Translations under genes and position numbers: made by a program
Origin: an uncultured Acidobacteriia bacterium
GTDB lineage: Bacteria > Acidobacteriota > Terriglobia > Bryobacterales > Bryobacteraceae
Assembly (NCBI GenBank): GCA_903909435.1
Contig: CAIVVT010000182.1
Span: forward strand, 1 to 53,931
Reading direction: 5' to 3'
Length of the DNA: 53,931 nucleotides
In this document: positions 44,501 to 51,673 of the stretch, in pieces
Layout: the number at the start of each line of letters is the position of its first letter
Position numbering within the stretch: position 1 is the first letter of the stretch
Notes under the pieces: generated by a model
What the model saw: the letters and a program-made list of their open reading frames with translations, nothing else
Databases searched by the model: none
Told to the model about the DNA's origin: nothing

Positions 44501-44659
44501 CTTCGGCACGAATGCTCCAGAAGGATCCTTGACTGCGCCAGTAATGGTTCCCGAACCCGCCGCTTGTGCCCACGCCCGACCGTACGGGAAGGCTAGCAGT
44601 GCCAGGAGGGCAAACACGAGCAGTATGTGATTGGGACTTAGTCCACGTCGTATGTGCAT
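41501..44659 (-). CDS. TonB-dependent receptor-like outer-membrane protein
   Basis: A 1052-residue protein. ATG 44659 has AAGGTG about eight bases upstream. It comprises a signal peptide (ending AWAQ), a carboxypeptidase-regulatory-like domain (about 37-115, SGTITGAVKDPSGAFVPKA), a plug (about 120-240, with VSNLPIAGRRWDNF and DSIREYQVSASNYSAELGQ) and a barrel with GGSLSGPIIKDKLFFY and ending LQITARFEF. The TPDGGSGLVSYRGIS element is shared with the divergent paralogue at 45456, so both belong to one subfamily. Probably takes up oligosaccharides or other large substrates; the substrate is unknown. An 11-bp-stem terminator follows. Confidence 0.9.
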   Translation of the reverse strand: MHIRRGLSPNHILLVFALLALLAFPYGRAWAQAAGSGTITGAVKDPSGAFVPKATVALRNTDTGIERKTETSDAGIYVATFLQPGRYEVRVSKTGLSSVNRTDLVLQVGQTMSIDFDLAIRATEQTITVTGANSVVDVEKTDASQVVSEGLVSNLPIAGRRWDNFVLLTPNVTPDGGSGLVSYRGISGLYNQNSVDGANNNQAFFSESRGRASSGAYVYSLDSIREYQVSASNYSAELGQAAGGVVNAVTKSGTNGLHGDVFEYLRNADFNALDSFPKSQKIYVQPIHQWNQFGGSLSGPIIKDKLFFYATYDGSRKVNPVTYTSSAVFPQICPTGISAALCSAANSYLSGLTGSFPRATNQDIGFTRLDYQLNASNHVSTSFDFMDYHAPNAYSPNTSYNNSSVTTNGTNRTQERIFVANWDSTLSSSMVNNLRFQWGRDLEVTGANASAPSVSISNVMSYGMPNALPRPAFPDEHRYQISDTFSFIHGRHAMKAGFDLNFIHELLINLYQGGGLYGYSGGSAFANWIRDVTGTNIGDGLTGRHWNTFAQVTDPVTGVGKDDFYNNDFAGFAEDSWKATPKLTLNLGVRYDIQLVPQPTKPNTATNLTDYYSKTINIQHANFAPRLGLAWNLAKDTVLRASYGMFYAKTQNSTYYAIRVENGVYQQTFNCTTKTCPTLTFPNVIFPAPGPTLTAPFAGALTPTVTTFAPPAATQLTHGLVPDFQNPFVHEGQVTFERQMPLGTSLTAEYVFSRGLHLPAFIDANLSPSTATKNYDVLASGSTAQTVSYPFYTSRIDPTGVILVGYSDVNSWYNSMVLSWKRPMRRGVEFLFNYTLSKATDGGQVPGQYGTFYGTDSPVDPMHRKLEYGPSDLDQRHRFTGSFVWMPTLKTGSKAGDLLLNGFALSSIVTMTTGQPITGSISGYPSGGPDGGLTGGVVSNSGGNIGGRPNWIARNSYNLPNFYNVDVRLSRAFKLTEKAQLRLAGEAFNLFNHTNIVSLNTTQYNFTNAGSGACAGHTNGCLVPNASFLAPTGSSNGLYGPRQLQITARFEF

Positions 44660-45455
44660 GTTTTTTCACCTTCAATTTGGACTGGACCGAGCCTCTCGGA
44701 TCCGAATTGGATTCCTGGATGGGACTGGATGCGGCATCCCGCACTTCGGGGGGCGGGACGCTTTACTCGGAGGCAGCATCGAGAACGGGACCGGCTGAAT
44801 CGGACTGATTTCGGGGAGCTTGCCTGAACTGGATTTGTGTGCGCAACTCAAGCGCTCAGTACGCGCCTGCCGCAGCGAATACGCCGCTATCTTCGCGGTT
44901 GACCAAGCTATAGATAAGAAAGCAGATACGGCCATGCAAGAGAATCCCACGGGAACGCGTACGGGCAGAAACAAAGAGCCCCACGGGCCAACCTGAGCAT
45001 GCGAGAAGGATGTATTTTTGAGGATACCATTTCCTCGTTTCACTTCGATTACGCGGGTGGCTTTCCTAGGGGGCGCGCGAACGAGCGCCGGCAGGTCACC
45101 GCCCTCATCCCGGAGTTTCGGATGTTTGTAACCGCTGATTTACATTCTTGGGCTACCATGGGATTAAGCGCTTGGGGTTATCGACTAAAGGAAATGAGCG
45201 GGCAGGAACCTGCCGTCAGCCAGCGCTGTCCGATGAGTGCGTGGACCAATTGGTTGGCCGTCTCTGAGTTTCAAAGCCCGGTTTAAGGGTGCCGTGACCG
45301 AGCCACAACCGTAAATTTCCGCTTTTTTCATGGATTCCGAATTCCTCTGCGTCGCCAGTTTGCATGCCTGCGTTCGCCAACCCGCGAACGCCACTTCAGC
45401 ACCCCTCCCGGACGGGCGATGCGAAATCTAAACTCAATCAAAAAAAGGTAAGGTT
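44660..45455. other. 796-bp divergent control region between two TonB receptor genes
   Basis: I found no credible gene here; the short ORFs look random. It must hold both receptor promoters. Visible structure includes the palindrome GGCAGG-AA-CCTGCC (45201-45214) and a hairpin GCGTTCG/CGAACGC (45370-45391) in the likely leader of the plus-strand receptor. An A-rich run with AAGG precedes that receptor's ATG. The length is unusually large for this window. Confidence 0.5.
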
Positions 45456-48400
45456 ATGCTCAGGCAAATCAGTTGTCTCCTGTTGTGTATGCTCCTCGCC
45501 GCAGTATTTCTGCCGGCACAGAACAGCGCCGGTAATGGCGCAGTGACTGGCGTCGTGCAAGATGCCTCCGGCGCCGTGGTCCCCGGCGCGAAAGTCGTGG
45601 TCGCCAACGCCGGCAAGGGCATTCGGCGCGAACTGGAATCGAACGGCTCGGGCCTGTTCAGCGCTCCCGCGCTAGTCCCCTCGGCAGGCTACAGCCTGAC
45701 CGTGACGAAGGCTGGATTCGCGGCCTATAACGTCAGCGATTTTCAGGTGGCGGTCGGCGGCAGCGTCGATTTCAAAGTCATGATGCAGGTCGCGGGCAGC
45801 GCCACGCAAGTCGAAGTGACCGCGTCGGCGCCCCTGATCGAGGAAACCAAGAGCGGCGTCACTGAAGTCGTCAACCAGGACCAGATCGATGGCCTGCCGA
45901 TCAACGGGAGACGCGCGGATACCTTCGCGCTGATGACCCCGGCCGTCACCCCCGATGGCACGTTCGGACTGATCAGTTTCCGCGGGATCTCCTCCGGCAA
46001 CGCTTTCCTCACCGACGGCAACTACACCACCAACAGTTTCTACATGGAGAATGCCGGCCGTACGCGCATCTCGACGCAGATTTCGCAGGACGCCGTGCAG
46101 GAATTCCAGGTCCTCTCCGATGGCTACTCGGCCGAGTTTGGCCGCGCGATGGGTGGCATTATCAACACCGTCACCCGCAGTGGAACCAACGGGTACCACG
46201 GCACAGGGTACGAGTTCTTCCGCAACCGTTCGCTGAACGCGCCCGACCGATACGCCCCCTACTCCGTCCGCAATCCTCCAGAATGGCGTCATCAGGCGGG
46301 CGGCAGCCTCGGCGGGCCAATCAAGAAAGACAAGCTGTTCTTCTTCTCGAATTTCGAACTGGTCAAACGGAACTTCCCTGGTTTGAACCGCATCACCACG
46401 TCGCAGATCGCCGACTCGTCCGGCAGCAAAGTGAACCCGGCCAACTGCGTCGTCGGCCCCAAGGGTGCGACGCAGGACCAGTGCAACGCGGCCATCGCAT
46501 TCATTCAAAAGCAGATGGACGTGTTGGTTCCGAGGACGGTCGAGTCCTACATGGGCTTCGCCAAATTGGACTACCGCCCCAACGACCGCCACACGTTGAG
46601 CTTCGACGCCAATGCCATGCACTGGCGTTCACCCTACGGCATCCAGACCCAGGCCGTTCTCACCAACGGCAATATGATCGGCGGCAACGGCAATTCCACG
46701 GTGGAAACCCGCTACGGCAAGGCCGGTTGGACCTGGATCACTTCGCCCACCAGCCTGAACGAATTGCGCTTTGGTTGGTTTAAAGACCGGCTCTCCGACC
46801 CCGCTTCCTCCGACCTGTGGCCGTCCACCGGGCCGCTGGTGGTTTCCGTCGCTGGCGCCGCCGTGGGTGCCGCCGCCGCGTATCCCCGCACTTTCCCCAG
46901 CGAGCAGCGCTTCCAGCTCAGCGACAACTTCAGCCTCACCAAAGGCTCCCATTCGCTCAAGGTTGGCGTGGACTTCTCCACGACCCAGGACTACATGAAA
47001 CAGCTCTATAACGGGGCCGGCACGTACTCCTACTCGACCCTGACTGCTTTCGCCATGGACTTCACGGGCAACACCAAGGGGCTGCGTGACTACAGCAGCT
47101 TTTCTCAGACCTTCGGCAACCCGGTCCAGAATATCCGCACCACCGAGGTGAATCTGTACGCCCAGGACACCTGGAAACTGAGCCGCCGCGCGACCTTGAA
47201 CTACGGCATCCGCTGGGAAAAAGCGCTTCTGCCGCAGCCCACGATGAGCGACCCGAACTACCCGCAGACGTCCAGGATTCCCTCTCCCGACAAGAACTTC
47301 GCACCCCGTTTGAGCCTGGCCTACTCGCTCAACGACAAGACCGTCGTTCGCGTCGGAGGCGGCCTGTTCTATGCCCCGTTTGTCGGCAACGGTCTGGACA
47401 CGCTGTTCCTCGGCAACGGCCTATACCAGACCAGCATTTCCGTGAACAGCACGACGACGGGCGCGCCGGTTTTCCCCAATCCGGTCCCCTCCGTCAGCGC
47501 CGTCCCGGCCGGTACGAAGAACATCACCTTTGCCTCTCCCAACTTCCACAATCCCTACACCGAGCAGGCGACCATGGCCATCCAGCGCCAGGTCGGCCAC
47601 GACATGGACGTCACGGCCAGCTACATCTTCAGCCACGGCGTCGGACTGATCACTTCGCGCGATCTGGACCTGGGCGCGCCGACCACGACGCAGACTTACA
47701 CGATCGATGATGCGAGCAAGAACGCCGTCGGCACGTTCACGACCCCGATCTGGACCTCGGCATCGAAGATCGACACGCGCTACGGACGCATTTATCAAGT
47801 GGAAAATGGCGGTAACTCCACCTACAACGCATTGGCTTTGCAGTTCCACAAGCGCATGTCGCACGGACTGACGCTGCAGGCCGCCTACACCTGGTCACAT
47901 GCCATCGACGACGCCCAGCAGTCGGGCGGGTCGACCACCATCGGGTATGCCCAATCGAATCTGCTGAGTGGCAACTACTCGGCTGACAAGGGCAGTTCAG
48001 GCACCGACCAGCGGCACCGCGCAACCATCAACTGGCTCTGGGCGCCCAAGTTCACGAAGAGCAACTCGTGGGCGTCGCGCTACCTGGTCAACGGCTGGGA
48101 ACTTTCCTCCATCACCACCATGGCGTCGTCGCAGCCCACTACCGCGTACGTCAGCGTGAGCGGGGCTCAGTTCACCGGCGTCACCTTCTACGGCGGCAAC
48201 TCCACGCTGAACGGCTCGGGCGGATGGGGACGCGTCCCCTTCTGGCCGGTCAACAGCCTGAATATCGACAAGATCTATCGCGTTGATGCACGCCTCACGC
48301 GCAACTTGCCTTTTACCGAGAAAGTTAACGGCATGTTGATCTTCGAGGCCTTCAACGCCTTCAACACCCAATACAACACCGGCCTGAACACCACGGCCTA

Positions 48401-48521
48401 CACAGCGACGAAGGGCGTACTCGTCCCCGTCTCCGGACTCGGTACCGGCAATGCCAGCCAAGGCTTCCCGGATGGCACCAACGCGCGTCGCGCCCAGGTG
48501 GCGTTCCGCGTCGTGTTCTAA
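45456..48521 (+). CDS. TonB-dependent receptor-like outer-membrane protein
   Basis: A 1021-residue receptor with a signal peptide (ending FLPAQ), a carboxypeptidase-regulatory-like domain (about 27-105, VTGVVQDASGAVVPGAKV), a plug (about 110-230, with DGLPINGRRADTFALM and DAVQEFQVLSDGYSAEFG) and a barrel (GGSLGGPIKKDKLFFF; ending RAQVAFRVVF). It shares the LTP-x-VTPDG-x2-GL-x-S-x-RGIS block with the divergent receptor at 41501, indicating an ancient local duplication. The barrel diverges much more than the plug. ATG 45456 follows an A-run with AAGG. A terminator lies at 48577. Confidence 0.9.
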   Translation: MLRQISCLLLCMLLAAVFLPAQNSAGNGAVTGVVQDASGAVVPGAKVVVANAGKGIRRELESNGSGLFSAPALVPSAGYSLTVTKAGFAAYNVSDFQVAVGGSVDFKVMMQVAGSATQVEVTASAPLIEETKSGVTEVVNQDQIDGLPINGRRADTFALMTPAVTPDGTFGLISFRGISSGNAFLTDGNYTTNSFYMENAGRTRISTQISQDAVQEFQVLSDGYSAEFGRAMGGIINTVTRSGTNGYHGTGYEFFRNRSLNAPDRYAPYSVRNPPEWRHQAGGSLGGPIKKDKLFFFSNFELVKRNFPGLNRITTSQIADSSGSKVNPANCVVGPKGATQDQCNAAIAFIQKQMDVLVPRTVESYMGFAKLDYRPNDRHTLSFDANAMHWRSPYGIQTQAVLTNGNMIGGNGNSTVETRYGKAGWTWITSPTSLNELRFGWFKDRLSDPASSDLWPSTGPLVVSVAGAAVGAAAAYPRTFPSEQRFQLSDNFSLTKGSHSLKVGVDFSTTQDYMKQLYNGAGTYSYSTLTAFAMDFTGNTKGLRDYSSFSQTFGNPVQNIRTTEVNLYAQDTWKLSRRATLNYGIRWEKALLPQPTMSDPNYPQTSRIPSPDKNFAPRLSLAYSLNDKTVVRVGGGLFYAPFVGNGLDTLFLGNGLYQTSISVNSTTTGAPVFPNPVPSVSAVPAGTKNITFASPNFHNPYTEQATMAIQRQVGHDMDVTASYIFSHGVGLITSRDLDLGAPTTTQTYTIDDASKNAVGTFTTPIWTSASKIDTRYGRIYQVENGGNSTYNALALQFHKRMSHGLTLQAAYTWSHAIDDAQQSGGSTTIGYAQSNLLSGNYSADKGSSGTDQRHRATINWLWAPKFTKSNSWASRYLVNGWELSSITTMASSQPTTAYVSVSGAQFTGVTFYGGNSTLNGSGGWGRVPFWPVNSLNIDKIYRVDARLTRNLPFTEKVNGMLIFEAFNAFNTQYNTGLNTTAYTATKGVLVPVSGLGTGNASQGFPDGTNARRAQVAFRVVF

Positions 48522-48576
48522 CGCCTCGTACCACTGATCACAGCCCACGAGCATAAGCTTCGCGGTTGAACCACAG

Positions 48577-48608
48577 AAACGGCAGGGTCCCCACCGATCC
48601 TGCCGTTT
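48577..48608 (+). terminator. Intrinsic terminator of the TonB receptor gene at 45456
   Basis: The arms AAACGGCAGG and CCTGCCGTTT (10 bp, perfect) flank a 12-base loop, followed by TGCATTT. It starts 55 bp after the stop codon. Confidence 0.78.
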
Positions 48609-48756
48609 TGCATTTGGCGATGACTGTAGAGAATCCAGGTCTGCTTCAATGCGCCGGCGTCTCCGCCTTCCTCACCCCGGAAGCAGTTCAGCGCCAATCA
48701 ACCCATAGCCGGGTTAAGCTCCATTGCCCCCCGAAATCGGGTATTGATGGAGGAGC

Positions 48757-50151
48757 ATGTCCATAACTGCCTATTTCGGATTCCTGGTTGCGGGGTTGCT
48801 CGCAGGGTGGCTGATCGCGTCGCGCAAGTCCTCCTCCTCTCAAGCCGAATGCGCCGCGCTGCGGGCACAAATGGCCGAAAAGGACGTGGCCTTCGCCGCG
48901 AAGCAGAGGGACCTGGACGCGGCGCAGACGCGCCTGGAGGCGGCCTCGCAGGCAAGCAATGCGGCGCAGAATGAAGCCGCCGGTCTGCGCGCCCAACTGG
49001 CGGAAGTGGAGCGCGCACACGGCGAGAAGTTGAAGGAACTGCACGACGCGCAGGCCCGCCTCGCCGAGAGCTTCAAAGCGCTCGCCTCCGACGCACTGCA
49101 GGCGAACAACAAGCAGTTCATGGAACTCGCCAAAGTCACTTTGGAGAGTGCGCAAAAGGCTGCAGTGGGCGAATTGGAGAAACGCGCCACGGCCGTGGAA
49201 ACGCTGGTCAAGCCGATCCGCGAATCGCTCGAAAAGGTGGACAAACACATCGGCGAGATGGAGAAGGAGCGCGTCAGTGCTTACTCGGGCCTGACCGAGC
49301 AAGTGAAGATGCTCGGCGTTGCGCAGTCGCAGTTGCAGAGCGAGACGGCGCAACTGGTGCGCGCTTTGCGTGCTCCGCAAACGCGCGGCCGCTGGGGTGA
49401 AATCACACTCCGCCGGGTGGTTGAAATGGCCGGTATGAGCGAGCACTGCGACTTCGACGAGCAGGTCTCGGTGGATGGCGATGGTGGAAAGCTGCGGCCC
49501 GACCTGATCGTGAAACTGCCGGGCGGGCGCGTCATTGTCGTGGATGCGAAAGTGTCGCTTAAGTCTTACCTCGACGCGTTGGAGGCGCAGGACGACCTGT
49601 CGCGTTCCGCACTGCTGATTGACCACGCACGCCAGGTGAAGGACCATCTGACTCGGCTGGGCGCGAAGAGCTACTTCGAGCAGTTCGAGAAGACGCCCGA
49701 TTTCGTGGTCGCCTTTCTGCCCGGCGACCCGTTTCTCGGGGCGGCTTTCGAGAAAGACCCGTCTCTGCTCGAATACGGCGCCGAACGGAAGGTGCTCATC
49801 GCCACGCCTGCCACGCTGATTGCCCTGCTGAAGGCAGTGGCCTATGGCTGGCGCCAGGAATCCGTCGAGGAAAACGCCCAGAAGATCAGCGACCTTGGCA
49901 AAGAGCTTTACGACCGCATTTCCAAGCTCGCCACGCTCTTCGCGGCGGTTGGAGACTCGCTGGACAAGGCCGTCAAGAACTACAACGATGCCGTCGGTTC
50001 GCTCGAGGGACGCGTTTTGGTGACAGGCCGCAAGTTTCGCGATTTAAACGCCGCGAGTGCAAAAGAGATGCCGGAAGCGGTTGCCGTCGAACGAGCCGTC
50101 CGGGCGATTCAAGCACCGGAACTAACCGTGCGCGCAGGAGCAGATGAATAG
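48757..50151 (+). CDS. rmuC: DNA recombination protein RmuC
   Basis: A 464-residue protein of the RmuC family, linked to limiting recombination at inverted repeats and thought to act as a nuclease. An N-terminal membrane helix (about 5-22) is followed by a long coiled coil (about 30-190). The RmuC domain comes next: [45 protein letters not shown] and [11 protein letters not shown]. The D-x-K-V (DAKVSL) motif resembles a PD-(D/E)xK nuclease core. ATG 48757 has an excellent GGAGGAG. It stands alone, after the receptor terminator. Confidence 0.94.
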   Translation: MSITAYFGFLVAGLLAGWLIASRKSSSSQAECAALRAQMAEKDVAFAAKQRDLDAAQTRLEAASQASNAAQNEAAGLRAQLAEVERAHGEKLKELHDAQARLAESFKALASDALQANNKQFMELAKVTLESAQKAAVGELEKRATAVETLVKPIRESLEKVDKHIGEMEKERVSAYSGLTEQVKMLGVAQSQLQSETAQLVRALRAPQTRGRWGEITLRRVVEMAGMSEHCDFDEQVSVDGDGGKLRPDLIVKLPGGRVIVVDAKVSLKSYLDALEAQDDLSRSALLIDHARQVKDHLTRLGAKSYFEQFEKTPDFVVAFLPGDPFLGAAFEKDPSLLEYGAERKVLIATPATLIALLKAVAYGWRQESVEENAQKISDLGKELYDRISKLATLFAAVGDSLDKAVKNYNDAVGSLEGRVLVTGRKFRDLNAASAKEMPEAVAVERAVRAIQAPELTVRAGADE

Positions 50152-50166
50152 TCCGCTGCCCTGCAT

Positions 50167-51433
50167 TCACTTGAGCGGCAGCGTCTCCCAAATCATGTGC
50201 AGGCCGGGGGCGATGTTGAGCTTGGACGCACGGACGCGGAACACACCGAGACGGGCGGTCGGGTCCGTGTCGTCGATTTCAAGACCACGCGAGTCCCAGA
50301 CAGGTGCCATGAGCGGATCCTGGCGAAGCATCGCATCAGGCCGGCGGTTATAGTCTAAAGCCGGGCCGGTGAGTCGCGCATGAAAGCGGGCTTCGGTTCC
50401 GTTAATGGTGATCGAGTTGAAATCCAACCCAACCACGAAGTGCCGCTCGGGCACGAATTGCTCTTCCAGTCGGCCGATGCGCCCGCTGATCAGAGCGCCC
50501 TTGTGCACATCGATTCCGTTCGTCCGGATTGCGCGCTGCAGCCGGGCGGTAACCAAGTCGCCGACAGCCGAACGCTCAAAGGTGATTGGGGTTTCAAGTT
50601 TCATGTCGAGCGTCAGCTTCTCTGGCAGAGAAAGCGCCGCCGATTGCGCGATTGCCGCCACAGATTCGGCTGGCGTCGCCTCCACATAGGGCTCGCAATC
50701 GCCTAGACTCGTGCTGGCGGGTTTGCAGGCTACCCGTATCGTCGACAATCGAGAGTTCGCGCGATTGGGGTGCGAGACACTGGGATGCGCCGACGCTTGT
50801 GCGAGCGTAGACGATGGTCTCGGAAATGGACGTGAACGGTGGCTTGAGCTGTTCAGCCCGCACCTCGAGACCGATCAACTCGGCGTTCGACGGGTCCACG
50901 CAGAATCGCGCCACATAGGGCAGGACGAGTTGCCGGGTGCCCAGGGTGGCTGCGTAGGTACTGGCGGACCACGGAACGTGCACCTCGTAGCCAGTGCCAT
51001 TCCGGCGGTTCAACGTGCAGCCGCCGCTGTCGCGGAAGTTCGCTTCGGGCAGTCCGATGGCGATGCGGCCCCACCCGCTCAAACCGTTGGAACTTCCAGC
51101 GTCTCCGCGGGCAAGCAACGCCAGCGGTCCCTTGTCGAACTTGGGCGACTCCTGCCAGGCATACGCTTCCCCGGAACCGAGGAATGCCACACGAACACGC
51201 AAACGGTCGTGTCCCAGCGGCTTGTTCTTGGCGGATTGTCGTATGGAGCGATTGATCGTGGCTAAACAGGCGAACTGCGGCGGCTCGTCCATTTCCCGGC
51301 TCACCTTAGCCCGGAAGCGCGTGAGCAGGGAGGTCCCCGGATCGGAGTCGACCACTGCGGTTGGTTCGGCCGAGTGCGTTGGAGAGTTCGGCAAAAAGCA
51401 AGGCAACAGCAGTAAGGCCAAAGTGCTGATCAT
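50167..51433 (-). pseudogene. Secreted acidobacterial protein of unknown function, frameshifted
   Basis: Two overlapping frames make one gene of about 420 residues. The first part begins at ATG 51433 with a signal peptide (ISTLALLLLPCFLP), then FACLATINRS, RVRVAFLGSGEAYAW and LAPQSRELSIVDD. The frame is lost near 50705-50712. The expected continuation (GDCEPYVE, then LPEKLTLDMKLETPITFERSAVGD and a basic beta-strand end) lies in the neighbouring frame, to the stop at 50167. Removing one base near the TCTAGG restores it. The family is familiar from Acidobacteriota secreted proteins of unknown function. It is convergent with rmuC. Confidence 0.65.
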
Positions 51434-51613
51434 CTGGGATACCCCCACCCCCGGGCTCTGCTGGAGAGCAGGGCCAGCTACAGCCTATAACAAGCTTGCG
51501 TTGCAGGTTGTAAACGAGCGGACCGGGCGATGCTGCCCTTTCGCTTGACCTTCGTCCGGCCGTGATGTGTAGTTTTCGCTACGGCGACTTAGCCAGTTCG
51601 GCACCAATGAAAG

Positions 51614-51637
51614 AAGGCGGCCCCGCAGGGCCGCCTT
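51614..51637 (-). terminator. Intrinsic terminator of the right-edge TonB receptor gene
   Basis: The arms AAGGCGGCCC and GGGCCGCCTT (10 bp, perfect) have a four-base loop. On the minus strand the stem is followed by CTTTCATT. It begins 37 bp after the receptor stop at 51674. Confidence 0.82.
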
Positions 51638-51673
51638 TCGCTAACGATTGATATTTGATCCGCGCTTCTTAGT

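Noticed and set aside
50167-50748. Separate gene on the minus strand
   Set aside because: Its sequence continues the protein encoded in the other frame; better explained as one frameshifted gene.
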